Positions 1-13,000 of a DNA stretch of 64,000 bases are shown piece after piece. The position numbers were made by a program, and so were the translations under genes. The DNA is from Microglena sp. YARC (lineage: Eukaryota; Chlorophyta; Chlorophyceae; Chlamydomonadales; Chlamydomonadaceae). The stretch covers positions 3,474,021 to 3,538,020 of the forward strand of contig CM039464.1 of NCBI GenBank assembly GCA_022414725.1, written 5' to 3'. The notes below the pieces were generated by a model that was not told the origin of the DNA, ran no database searches, and saw only the letters and a list, made by a program, of their open reading frames with translations. Position 1 is the first letter of the stretch, and every line of letters starts with the position of its first letter.

Positions 1-1015
1 GGGAAAAGGAACCTACCAAGGATTCTCCCCCGAGGGAGGATATTGAGCATGTCTGTGTATGTTTGTATGTATTTGTGATTGGGTGCGTATGTATATGTGT
101 GTGCATGTGTGTGTGTGTGTGAGTGCATGAGTGTGTGCAATTTGGTGTGGCATAGACATAGACATGGATGTGGGGGTCCCGTAAAAAGGAACCTACCAGC
201 GCCATTACCAGATCGTTCTTAGCCCCTACCAATATACATGGCAATGATTCTCCTCCTAGGGAGGGCACTGAGCATGTGTGTGTGTGTGTGTGTGTGTTAG
301 TGTGCGTGTGTTAGTGTGTGTATGTTAGTGAGTGTGTGTGTTAGTGTGTGTGTTTGTTTGTGTGCGTTTGATTGTGTGTGGATGCAAATGCAGATGAAAA
401 GGCCAAGCACTTACATACAAACATGGGTACATACCGGCGCCATTCCCAGGTCGTCCTTAGCCCCCACCAAGATGCATGGCAAGGATTCACCTCCTAGGGA
501 GGGAATTGAGCATGTGTGTGCTTGTGTGTGCTAGTGAGTGTTTGCTAGTGAGTGTGTGTTAGTGTGTGTGGGTTAGTAAGGTGTGTGTTAGTGTGTGTGT
601 TTGTTTGTGTTAGTGAGTGTGTGTGTTAGTGTGTGTGTTTGTTTGTGTATGGATGCAAAGGCATATGAATAGGCCAACCACATACATACATACATGGGTA
701 CATACCGGCGCCATTCCCAAATCGTCCTTAACCCCCACCAAGATGCATGGCAAGGATTCTCCTCCTAGGGAGGGCACTGAGCATGTGTGTGCTTGTGTGT
801 GCTAGTGAATGTGTGTTAGTGTGTGTGTTAGTGTGTGTGTGTTAGTAAGGTGTGTGCTAGTGTGTGTGTTAGTGTGTGTGTGTTAGTAAGGTGTGTGTTA
901 GTGTGTGTGTTAGTTTGTGTTAGTGAGTGTGCGTGTTAGTGTGTGTGTTTGTTTGTGTATGGATGCAAACGCATATGAATAGGCCAACCACATACATACA
1001 AACATGGGTACATAC
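1..1015 (-). repeat. Donor-side copies of Miro exon 12 plus (GT)n-rich spacer
   Basis: At about 1-50, 185-275, 425-520 and 705-790 the minus strand repeats the last third of exon 12 (GGESLPCILVG, KDDLGMAP) followed by its donor (GTATGTACC) and the first intron bases, separated by plus-strand GTGTGT/TTAGTG runs. About four extra copies, diverged and not in a common frame. Confidence 0.85.
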
Positions 1016-4000
1016 CGGCGCCATTCCCAAGTCGTCCTTAGCCCCCACCAAGATGCAGGGCAAGGATTCTCCCCCCACAGAGGACACTGCTGCCATCATT
1101 TCGGCAGCTGCCTGGAAGCTGCTGGGGTTCCGGCTATCAAAGACGAAGGCCGCCATGTCACACCTGAAATGTGAGGGGTGGTAATGATGATGGTAAATTC
1201 AAATTGTAAATTCCAAGAACTCCAGAAACTGCCTGGAAGCTGCCAGAGCGGCAGTTATTTCAAAGAAGAAGACCGCCACGTCACACCTGAAATGTGAAGG
1301 GTGGTAATGATGATGGTAAATTATTATGGTAAATTCTAGGAACTCCAGCAACTGCCTGAAATCTGCTAGAGCGGCAGTTATTTCATAGATGAAACCCACC
1401 ACGTCACACCTGAAATGCGAAGTGTAATCGTCCTGGGGGTGATTATGAGGGTAACCTGTAATTGCATTTAGTTGTTGTACGGTTTGTCAGTGTAATCGTT
1501 GCATTAAATTGTTAGTAATTGCATTTAATTGTTACATGGATTGTCAGTGCAATCGTCGCGGGGGTGATTGTGACAGTAATTGTTAGTAATAGCATTTAAT
1601 TGTTACGTGGTTTATCTGTGCAATCGTTGCATTAAATTGTAAGTAATTGCATTTAATTGTTACATGGTTTGTTAGTGTTATCGTCGTGGGGGTGATTATG
1701 ATAATAATCTGTAATTGCATTTAATTGTTACATGGTTTGTCAGTGTAATCGTTGCATTTAATTGTTACATGGTTTGTCAGTGTAATCGTTGCATTTAATT
1801 GTTACATGGTTTGTCAGTGTAATCATTGCATTTAATTGTTACATGGTTTGTCAGTGTAATCGTTGCATTTAATTGTTACATGGTTTGTCAGTGTAATCGT
1901 TGCATTTAATTGTTACATGGTTTGTCAGTGTGATCGTTGCATTTAATTGTTACATGGTTTGTCAGTGTAATCGTTGCATTTAATTGTTACATGGTTTGTC
2001 AGTGTAATCGTTGCATTTAATTGTTACATGGTTTGTCAGTGTAATCGTTGCATTTAATTGTTACATGGTTTGTCAGTGTAATCATTGCATTTAATTGTTA
2101 CATGGTTTGTCAGTGTAATCATTGCATTTAATTGTTACATGGTTTGTCAGTGTAATCGTTGCATTTAATTGTTACATGGTTTGTCAGTGTAATCATTGCA
2201 TTTAATTGTTACATGGTTTGTCAGTGTAATCGTTGCATTTAATTGTTACATGGTTTGTCAGTGTAATCGTTGCATTTAATTGTTACATGGTTTGTCAGTG
2301 TAATCGTTGCATTTAATTGTTACATGGTTTGTCAGTGTAATCATTGCATTTAATTGTTACATGGTTTGTCAGTGTAATCGTTGCATTTAATTGTTACATG
2401 GTTTGTCAGTGTAATCATTGCATTTAATTGTTACATGGTTTGTCAGTGTAATCGTTGCATTTAATTGTTACATGGTTTGTCAGTGTGATCGTTGCATTTA
2501 ATTGTTAGTGATTTCATTTAATTGTGACATGGTTTGTTAGCCAACCATGGGACGCTCACCATCATCCAATGTGGACTATGTATGACCTTGGAATCCCGGT
2601 AGATGTCATTGAAACAGTGAAAGGAATTTACAACGGGGATACTACCCACATGTACCTCAACAACACTCAAGGCAAACCAATTCAAATCACAAGAGGCACC
2701 ATCCAAGGTGACACCCTCTCCCCCCTACTCTTCATCATCTTCATCGAACCTCTCCTCAGATGGCTACAAGCCGGGGGCAGAGGATACAAGCAAGGCATAA
2801 CCTCAACATCAAATACTGACCAAGATAAAACAGGTAGCCTAGGATATGCTGATGACACCAGTGTGGTCACTAACACAGCAGACAACCTCAAGGTACAATG
2901 CCTTAAAGTGCAACAATTCAGTACTTGGTCTGGGATTCCTCTTAACGGGGGTAAATGCATGATCACTGGCATATTGCATGGCTCCCACCCCAAGGATCCC
3001 ACCAACCACAAGGCCCTAGCCAAACTTCTCCACAACACCATCCTCATTAACGACACATGGGCTACATACCTTCCCCCAAATGAACCATACAAGTATCTAG
3101 GGGTGCCGGTTAGCCTCACCCTAAACTGGAGACCCCTCATGAAACAAGCCTTGGCCCTCATACATAGTAAAGAACACCAAATCCTCACCACTGCCAAACC
3201 AAAAGGCGCCACCCCTCTCCAATGTCTCAGACTCATCACCACGTGTATTAAGCCTGCCATCACCTACCCTATGACCGTAGCACCCTACAGCTACTCGGAT
3301 ATAGGCATCTTAGACAAGGCCTAATGGACCCTGGCTAAAAAATGCTGTGACCTACACCCCTCATTCCCAACTGCTAGTGTCTGCCTCCCCTTGGGACAGG
3401 CAGGATTGGGTATCCCCTCCCTAATGGTGGACTATGCGCAAATTACAGCAGCCCACCTCACTAGGTCCCTCAACGACACGGGGAAACTAGGCAGGCTCAC
3501 TACAGCCCTCCTCCACAAAGAAGCTACTATGCTCCAGGGTATGGATCCTCTTACCTTGCCCAGCCACACACTTCAATACTTTACCTTGGCCAGGCAAATG
3601 CACATCCTCAAAAGAGCCTCCATCCAAATCCATATGGAGGATGAAACCCTACTCAACCCCTTCAAGACTCCCTCCCGGACTTACCCCAACACACCATTCC
3701 CCCCAACCTTCTCAAAAACCCTCATCCCCTTGGGCATTACTTCCCTAGCTGACATTGTGAGCCCTGATGGGACCACAATCATCCCATCCAATACCCTATC
3801 GCACACCTATGGCACCAGAGTCTCCACTAGGCATAAAGTTGCCCTCAACAGACTCAGCCTACACCTGTGCTCTCCACCCCCACCTGGAAGCCCACCTCAA
3901 CCCTACTCCTGCCACAGCCCCCTGCCCTTGGCATCGAGGACCCTCCCCATACACCTACGCATTCCCCAACGGCACATTACCAAGTTCTCCACATATACTA

Positions 4001-7000
4001 TCAGCCACCACCTTAACAACTGGGACCGCCCCCATACTGCCCCGACCCTTGACCCCCAGTGCCGGCATCCTTACCCCAACCACAACACAGCCCCCCACGC
4101 ATAATATCGAGGAGATCCCTGCCTCCAATGCACACATGTGGTGGGCCAGAGAGTCCTATCTTCACCCCACCAAGTATGCTCAAGCCTGGAGCACTGACCC
4201 CAAGATTGCTTGGACTGCCAGAATGCAATTCATCAGAAATGACACCCACAAATGTACTGACGCCTCCTACTATAAACACCACACCATCCGTAAGAACAGC
4301 TCCCCCGACGACCTGGTGCATGCTGTCTCTACCCCAGACCTTTCTGCTCCCCCAACCCCAGCCAAGCTCCTCCACCTCCTATATGGAAACCAACACAGCC
4401 TGACCCACCTCCTGGGCTTCAGAGCCCAAAAGAGGAAGGCTAACGAACCTCGAGAAAACCCCATCACAGATATTGGAGGGTCCAGAAAGCCCCATGCACC
4501 ATTCTCTGCCACCATCTCCCTTGTTACATATCTGCTGGCCTCCCCGTGCATTCCCACACCTGCTCCTCTGCCACCTCCATTGTGGTCACTTGGTTCCCCC
4601 GTCCATCTCACAGAGGAACAAATTACCCTGCTGGTTGGCCCCACCAGATTTCAGGAACTCCTCCATGCCTACAACACTGAAACTACCCCCAAGGCCCCCT
4701 CCCCCTCCATTCCACCCAGACAAGACCTCCACCTCACTAACCTCCAACAACAAGGACAGTGGGCGGGAGGGAGGAGAGTTTGATGCCAAATGGTATAGCG
4801 AACTCAGGCAAAACCTCATCATTAAACACGGCAGACCACCACCCAGACTGGGATATCCACCCCCCGGCAAATACCACATACAGGCTGGTACACTGAATGA
4901 CAGGTACCACACCTCCCTCCCCAACTCAACAACGGAGACACCACCTACATCTACTCACCAACAGGCCAATGTGTCGGTCATATACCCCTCTCCCAACTCC
5001 ACCTCCTCCACCACAGATACCATACCACCAAGGCACACTCTCCCCACCTCTGGACCCTCCACAGCACAGGAACCTTCGCTGAAGACGTAGCAACCCTCCT
5101 ATCACAGCACAAAGACACTACCATCTCCAATGTCTCCCTTGCCATACACATAGCTATGTCCACCCTGGGGATGACAACGGACCTTGACACATCACCCCTC
5201 CTAATGAGTCCCCACCTCCCCATGGGCAACACCCCCACCCCCATTGGCCAACTGTTTGGCTTTAGGACCCCACTGCTACACCCAACCTTGGTACGGGGGA
5301 AAACACACACACCTCACCAGCCAGAACCCTGAAGAGGCCCACAAGGCTGTTCGATGGGCACTAGGCAGTGCCATACATGCTCACACCCTTGATATTCCCG
5401 CGTGCACCATTCTCTTGGTCCCACACAAACCCACATATGCCCATAACGCCCTCCTAAATCACCCATGGGCTATGGAACTAGCCACTCTGCCTCCCAAGGC
5501 CAAACCCCACACCCCCTCCCTAATCTGGACGGGGGGAAAACTCAACCCTGCCAAGAGACACAGAGGAACCTACAAACTCATTGCCATCTCAAACCCAGCT
5601 GGCCATGCCAAGTACCTCCACAACCCACCCACCACATGGGCCCAAACCATGAGGGACATGGGGGCCACTTCCATCCCACGACCAGGTCCCCCCCCTCCCA
5701 ACTGGGGCCTCCCTACCACCCACCTACCCAAGGCACTTTAGCTCCCTCCTTAAGACCTGGGCACAACAAACCCCCCATGCAGATAGACCCCCACACCCAT
5801 AACACCCCCCGTGCTCCCGTGCACACATGCTATCCTACAAGCACCAGGTCTCGCTCTATACACAGATGGAAGTGCCATCATAGACAAAGACGGCGTCCTC
5901 CGCCTAGGGGCAGGCGTATACTCCCCCAGGGCCGCTTCACGTTGCCTCCGCATAGACCCTGGCGGACAGGGCATCACTGCCGACATCAATCGCGCCGAAC
6001 TCGTGCAATCCAACAAGCACTCAATACACTCCGAAATAGATGAAGAACTCACCATCTACTCCGACAGCTTATGTTCCTTGCAGCTTATTAACCTGCACAT
6101 TTACCATCCCAGCAGGACCCGGGAAAACAAACACCGTGACCTCCTGCAAGACATCGCCATCCACATTATCAACAGACACAACGCTGCTGCTACCACGCGC
6201 CTGCTTAAGGTTCCGATCTCACTAAGGATCATAGGGAATGACGAGGCAGACACGCTCGCGAAAGAAGCGACGACAGGATACAATGTAATTGGGCCAGTTA
6301 AAACAGGGGAACATGCGCACCTCAATATGCACTGGCCGTCTGTCCAGCCCCCCAAATCTATTACTGGGGACCAGCCCCCCCGGCACCCGGCCAACAATCT
6401 CACCAAGGGTATCAAGGCTAACCTCCCCACCCCCCTGCACACCGGGCATGCCAACACCACGGGCATATACTCCTCCATGTGGAAGCAAGCCAACCCCTTC
6501 CTCCTCCCTCAGGCTAGTAATCGTTTCTGGCAATCCACCGACATGAAATGGTGGCAAAAAAATACAAATCCACAAGGCTCAGTGGGACGCTTATGGACTA
6601 GGAAATGGCGTACAGATACAAACGCCCCTATGGTACTAGCACTAGCCCCCCCCTCTGATGATAACTGCCCTCTTTGTCGCAAAGCACAGGACGGAGCTGG
6701 CCATATTCTTGCTGGGTGCAGCCACCCTGTCTTTAAAGGAATGTATATTAACAGACATAATAAGGCGGTCCAACTCATCCAAAAGGCAGTAGCCAAAGGA
6801 GCTCTGGGGGCTCTCCCCATGTACATGGATGCAGGCACTTGTGAAGCGACCTCCGACATTCCCACAAGACCCCCAGCCACCCTCAAACCCCCTGATCTTC
6901 CCCAAGCCACATGGGATAAATACAGGCCTGATCTCCTCCTCATTGACGACGAATCCAAACCAAGAAAAGCCTACCTAGATGAACTGGGCTACTGCTCAGA

Positions 7001-10000
7001 CACTAACCACCAAATCAAATTCCAGGAAAAGAGCGTTCAGCATAAGGAGCTCCAACGTATCCTTCAACAACAAGGATTCCTTGTACACTACCTAGTCTTC
7101 ACGATAGGTACCACTGGTACCATACCAATCCCAACTATTACCAATCTCTCCACCTTAGGGATCAGTCGCGAACACGTAGACAAACTCATCTCTAAGCTGC
7201 ACAGAGAATCTACCGCCTCCTGTACCAGCATTCTTGCCACACGTCGCATGAAGGAGTCCCTCCCGCCTGGAGGGTGACACTTACTATGTCTGCCATGGTG
7301 ACTTTCCCCAGCTGCGGCGTACGGAACACCACGCCCCTCCAGGCGTTAACTTTTTTTTTTCCAATGTGGACGGGTAGACAATTGGTTTGACTTGCAGGTC
7401 GTTGTACGCTATTTCAGGTTATTTCAGGACTCACATGGATAGGTCAGGCATGGCGCTCAAGGCAGTGCAACAGAGGGAAACTTGGATAGGTCAGGCATGG
7501 CGCTCAAGGCAGTGCAACAGAGGGAAACTTGGATAGGTCAGGCATGGCGCTCAAGGCAGTGCAACAGAGGGAAACTCAGTGAGAACAAAAGTAAAGGACG
7601 TTGCTGCCAGGTGTTGTTATTGGGTGTTGGTGTTGGTCAGAGGATGTTGGGTATTGTACAGAATAACTTAGAATACTATGGAGCCACACAAAGCCTGTTG
7701 GTGATACTCACTTGGACAGATCTGGCATGGTGCTGTCTTGAGGCAGTGTCCCTGGGGGGAACATCCCAAAGCCAGTGAGGATGCTGACAGCTGGGTACCG
7801 TATTTGGCACAGATTGGCACAGATTGGCACAAACATGTTTTGTGATATTCATGTTCATGATAGAAACTTGGTTTGACTTGGACTTACTTGGAGAGGTCAG
7901 GCATGGCACTGTCTCTAGGCAGTGCCACAGGGGGAAACATCTCAGAGCCAGTGAGGATGCTCAAGGCTGGGTACTGCATCTGGCACAGAATGGCACATAC
8001 ATGATGTGTGATGCTCATGTTCATGATAGACACTTGGTTTGACTTGGACTTACTTGGAGAGGTCAGGCATGAGTGGTGCTGTCTTGAGGCAGTGCTACAG
8101 GGGGAAACATCTAGGGGCCATGGTGAGCAAGCGGTTGCGGAGTACCGTATTTGTCACAGATTGGCACAGTTTGGCACATACATGTTTTGTGATGCTCATG
8201 TTCATGATAGACACTAGGTTTGACTTGGACTTACTTGGATAGGTCATGCATGGTGCTGTCTCGAGGCAGTGCCACAGGGGAAACATGTAGGGTCCATGGT
8301 GAGTTGATGTGGGTAGCATGAACACTACTACACAACACTCCTGAGTTCGGATGGTAATCACAGGCAGGTAGACACTTTGTCTGACTTGGACGTACTTGGA
8401 TAGGTCCGGCATGGTGCTGTCTCGAGGCAGTGCCACAGGGGTGACTGTCTAGGGACACTTGGTTTGACTTGTAGGTTGTTGTAGGTTGTTGTAAGTTATT
8501 TCAGGCTAGTTCAGGCTATGTCAGGACTCACTTGGAAAGGTCCGGCATGGTGCTGTCTCGAGGCAGGGGGAACATGTAGGGTCCATGGTGAGTTGACATG
8601 GGTAGCATGAACACTACTACACCACACTCCTGAGTTCAGATTGTAATCACAGACAGGTAGACACTTTGTATGACTTGGACTCACTTGGATAGGTCCAGCA
8701 TGGTGCTGTCTCGAGGCAGTGCCACAGGGGTGACTGTCTAGGGACACTTGGTTTGACTTGTAGGTTGTTGTAGGTTGTTGTAAGTTATTTCAGGCTAGTT
8801 CAGGCTATGTCAGGACTCACTTGGAGAGGTCCGGCATGGTGCTGTCTCGAGGCAGTGCCACAGGGGGAACATGTAGGGTCCATGGTGAGTTTACATGGGT
8901 AGCATGAACACTACTACACCACACTCCTGAGTTCAGATTGTAATCACAGGCAGGTAGACACTTTGTCTGACTTGGACGTACTTGGATAGGTCTGGCATGG
9001 TGCTGTCTCGAGGCAGTGCCACAGGGGTGACTGTCTAGGGGCACTTGGTTTGACTTGTAGGTTGTTGTAGGTTGTTGTAGGTTGTTGTAAGTTATTTCAG
9101 GCTAGTTCAGGCTATGTCAGGACTCACTTGGAGAGGTCCGGCATGGTGCTGTCTCGAGGCAGTGCCACAGGGGAAAACATCTGAGAGCCAGTGAGGATGC
9201 TGAAGGCTGCACTGGCAATGGTAGGGGCTTCGGCTGCTGATGTGTGTGCGTACGCCACCAGCAGGTCACTCATGGATTCACTGGGGACCTGCACAAGTGT
9301 AGGGTATGGTGTGTTACAGTTTGTTATGGTGTGTAGTGGTGTGTAGTGGTGTGTAGTGGTGTGTATTGGTGTGTGGTGGTGTGTAGTAGGGTGCCATAGT
9401 GGAGTGTGAGGAGGGGTGTGGGTGCGTACGCCACCAACAAGGTCACGCATGGATTCAATGGGGACCTGCACAGGGGTGGGGTATGGTGTGTTCAGGTTGT
9501 TATGGTGTGTAGTGGTGTGTAGTGGTGTGTGGTGGTGTGTAGTGGTGTGTAGTGGTGTGTAGTGGTGTGTGTTGGTGTGTGTTGGTGTGTTGTGGTGTGT
9601 AGTGGTGTGTAGTGGTGTGTAGTGGTGTGTAGTGATGTGTAGTGGTGTGTAGTGGTGTGTAGTGGTGTGTAGTGGTGTTTAGTGGTGTTTAGTGGTGTGT
9701 AGTGGTGTGTAGTGATGTGTAGTGGTGTGTAGTGGTGTGTAGTGGTGTGTAGTGGTGTGTAGTGGTGTGTAGTGGTGTGTAGTGGTGTGTAGTGGTGTGT
9801 AGTGGTGTGTAGTGGTGTGTAGTGGTGTGTAGTGGTGTGTAGTGATGTGTAGTGGTGTGTAGTGGTGTGTAGTGGTGTGTAGAGGTGTGTAGTGGTGTGT
9901 AGTGGGGTGCCATAGTGAAGTGTGAGGAGGGGTGTGGATGCGTACGCCACTAACAAGGTCACGCATGGATTCAATGGGGACCTGCACAGGGGTGAGCTAT

Positions 10001-13000
10001 GATGTTCTGTAGAGCGGCTGAGCGGCATAGAGGGGCTTTTTTTTTTCTTTTCGACAGTTTTTTCTTTTTTTCCTTTCGCGTTCTATTTATGTTTTCTTTT
10101 GTTCTTTTTATATTTACGAGCTATAAAAAATTGAATACAAAATAAATAAAAATCCACCCACAACTACCTAGTCTAACACCAGTGTACGCTTCCGCCCATC
10201 TTTGCTAGGCACCGAGCCAACAGCATACAGATCCACCCATGCACCCACACACGCACCCATCCACCCACCCATTCACCCACCCATACCTACCTCTTCCAAC
10301 ACCAGTGTACGCTCCAGCCAATCTTTGCAAAGCACCAAGCCGACAGCATGCAGATCCACCCATGCACCCACCTATGCACGCATCCTCCCACCTACCCACC
10401 CACACCTACCTCTTCTAACACCAGTACACACTCCCGCCAATCTTGGCAAGGCATCCAGCCGACAGCATACGAAGGCGCTTTATTTTTTTTTCCTTTCTGT
10501 TTTTGTATATTTACGAGCTATAGAAAAATGAAGAGAACAAAAAGAAAAACACTTCCACCCATACTAACCTCTTCTAACACCAGGTACGCTTCCACCCATC
10601 CATCCACCCATCTGACAGTGTAGAGATCAACCCATGCACCCATCCACCCATGTATCCACCCATGCACCCACCCACGCCTACCTCTTCTAACACCAGTGTA
10701 CGCTCCTGCCCATCTTCACAAGGAACCGAGCCGACAGCATAGGTATCCACCCATCCACCCACCCATCCACCCACGTATCCACCGATGCACCCACCCACGA
10801 CTACCTCTTCTAACACCAGTGTACGCTCATGCCCAACTTCACAAGGAACCGAGCCGACAGCATAGGTATCCACCCATCCACCCACCCATCCACCCACGTA
10901 TCCACCCATGCACCCACCCACGACTACCTCTTCTAACACCAGTGTACGCTCCCGTCCATCTTCACAAGGAACCGAGCCGACAGCATAGGTATCCACCCAT
11001 CCACCCACCCATCCACCCACGTATCCACCCATGCACCCACCCACGACTACCTCTTCTAACACCAGTGTACGCTCCCGTCCATCTTCACAAGGAACCGAGC
11101 CGACAGCATAGGTATCCACCCATCCACCCACACATCCACCCACGTATCCACCCATGCACCCACCCACGACTACCTCTTCTAACACCAGTGTACGCTCCTG
11201 CCCATCTTCACAAGGAAGCGAGCCGACAGCGTACAGAGGCACGTTATTGTAATATTTACGAGAGATAAACATGAGAAATACAAAATAAAACATCCATCCA
11301 CCCACACCTACCTCTTCTAACACCAGTGTACGATCCCGCCCATCTTCACAAGGAACCGAGCCGACAGCGTAGAGAGGCGCGTTGCCAGGCCCAGAGGAGA
11401 CTAGAGAAGTGTAAGGGGATGCAGGCATAGTTGCTGATGACTTGTTCCTCCTAAAGGTGGGCGAGACTGGGGCAGCTGTATGGGCTGGGTGGGTGGGTGG
11501 GTGGGTGGTTTGGTAAGTGGGTGGGTTGGTGGTCGGTTAGTGGATGGGTGGTTGGGTAAGTGGGTGGGTTGGTGGGTGGGTTGGTGGGAGACTGGGGCAG
11601 CTGTATGGGGTGGGTGGGTGGGTGGGTGGATGGGTGGGTGATATGTGGGTGGGTGGGTGGGTTGGTGAGAAGATAAGAGTTGCATGATGTGAGAGAAGTG
11701 TAAGGGGATGCAGGCATAGTTACTGATTAGTTGTTCCATCTAAAGGTGGGCGAGACTGGGGCAGCTGTATGGGCTGGGTGGGTGGGTGGGTATATGGGTG
11801 GGTGGGTGAGAAGATGAGGCTTGTAAGAGGCAAGATAAGTGGAAGCCTTCAGGTGGGCAAGACTTAGGCAGCTGTATGGGCTGGGTAGGTGGTCGGGGTG
11901 GGTGGGTGGGTGGTGGGTGATAAGATAAGGTTTGTAAGAGGCTAGAGAAGTGGAAGGTGATGCAGGCATAGTTGCTGATGACTTGTTCCTCCTGAAGGTG
12001 GGCGAACCTGGGGCAGCTGTATGGGCTGGGTGGGTAGGAGCATGGATGGGAGGGTGGGACACTGGGGCAGCTGTAAAGGGTGGTTGGGTGGTCAGGTGGT
12101 TGGGTGGTTGGGTAGGAGACTGGGGCAGCTGTATGGGGTGGGTGGTTGGGTGGATGGTTGGGTGGGTGGGTGGATGGGTGGGAGACTGGGGCAGCTGTAT
12201 GGGGTGGGTGGGTGGGTGGGTGGGAGACTGGGCAGCTGTATGGGTGGGTGGGAGGGTGGGTGGGAGACTGGGGCAGCTGTATGGGGTGGGTGGGTGGGTG
12301 GGTGGATGGGTGGGTGGGAGGGTGGGAGGGTGGGAGGGTGGGACACTGAGGCAGTTGTATAGGGTGGTTGGGAGGGTGGTTGGGTGGGAGACTGAGGCAG
12401 CTGTATGGGGTGGGTGGGTGGTTGGGTGGGAGGGTGGTTGGGTGGGAGGGGTGGGAGGGTGGGACACTGGGGCAGCTGTATAGGGTGGTTGGGTGGTGTT
12501 GGGTGGGAGACTGAGGCAGCTGTATGGGGTGGTTGGTTGGGTGGGAGGGTGGGTGGGAGACTGGGGCAGCTGTATGGGGTGGGTGGGTGGGTGGGTGGGT
12601 GGGAGACTGGGGCAGCTGTATGGGTGGATGGGTGGGTGGGAGGGTGGGAGACTGGGGCAGCTGTATGGGGTGGATGGGTGGGTGGAGGGTGGGAGACTGG
12701 GGCAGCTGTATGGGGTGGATGGGAGGGTGGGAGGGTGGGAGACTGGGGCAGCTGTATGGGATGGTTGGGTGGTTGGGTGGTTGAGTGGGAGACTGGGAGA
12801 CTGGGGCAGCTGTATGGGGTGGGTGGGTGGGGGATCAGGGTATTAGTGGATGGGTGAGAAGATGAGGTTTGTAAGAGGCAAGGGAAGGTGATGCAGGCAT
12901 AGCTGCTGATGACCTGTTCTGTCTAAAGGTGGTCAAGACTGGGGCAGATGTAAGGGGTGGGTGGGTGGGTGGGTGGGAGACTGGGGCAGCTGTATGGGGT

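Larger units (their letters stand above)
2541..7360 (+). mobile_element. Decayed non-LTR retrotransposon (LINE)
   Basis: A plus-strand element lies antisense inside an intron of the Miro gene. It keeps a reverse transcriptase, a middle region of Pro/Thr-rich and unclassified sequence, an RNase H domain, a CCHC zinc-binding motif and a C-terminal domain. Stops and frame changes split the reading: stop at 3322, end of frame at 4104, then frames at 3767-4783, 4473-5090 and 5244-5741. The element lacks an endonuclease domain and the start of the RT, so it is 5'-truncated, as LINE copies often are. The left end abuts the 37-bp array; the right end is near a T10 run at about 7351-7360. No target-site duplication was found. 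Confidence 0.88.
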
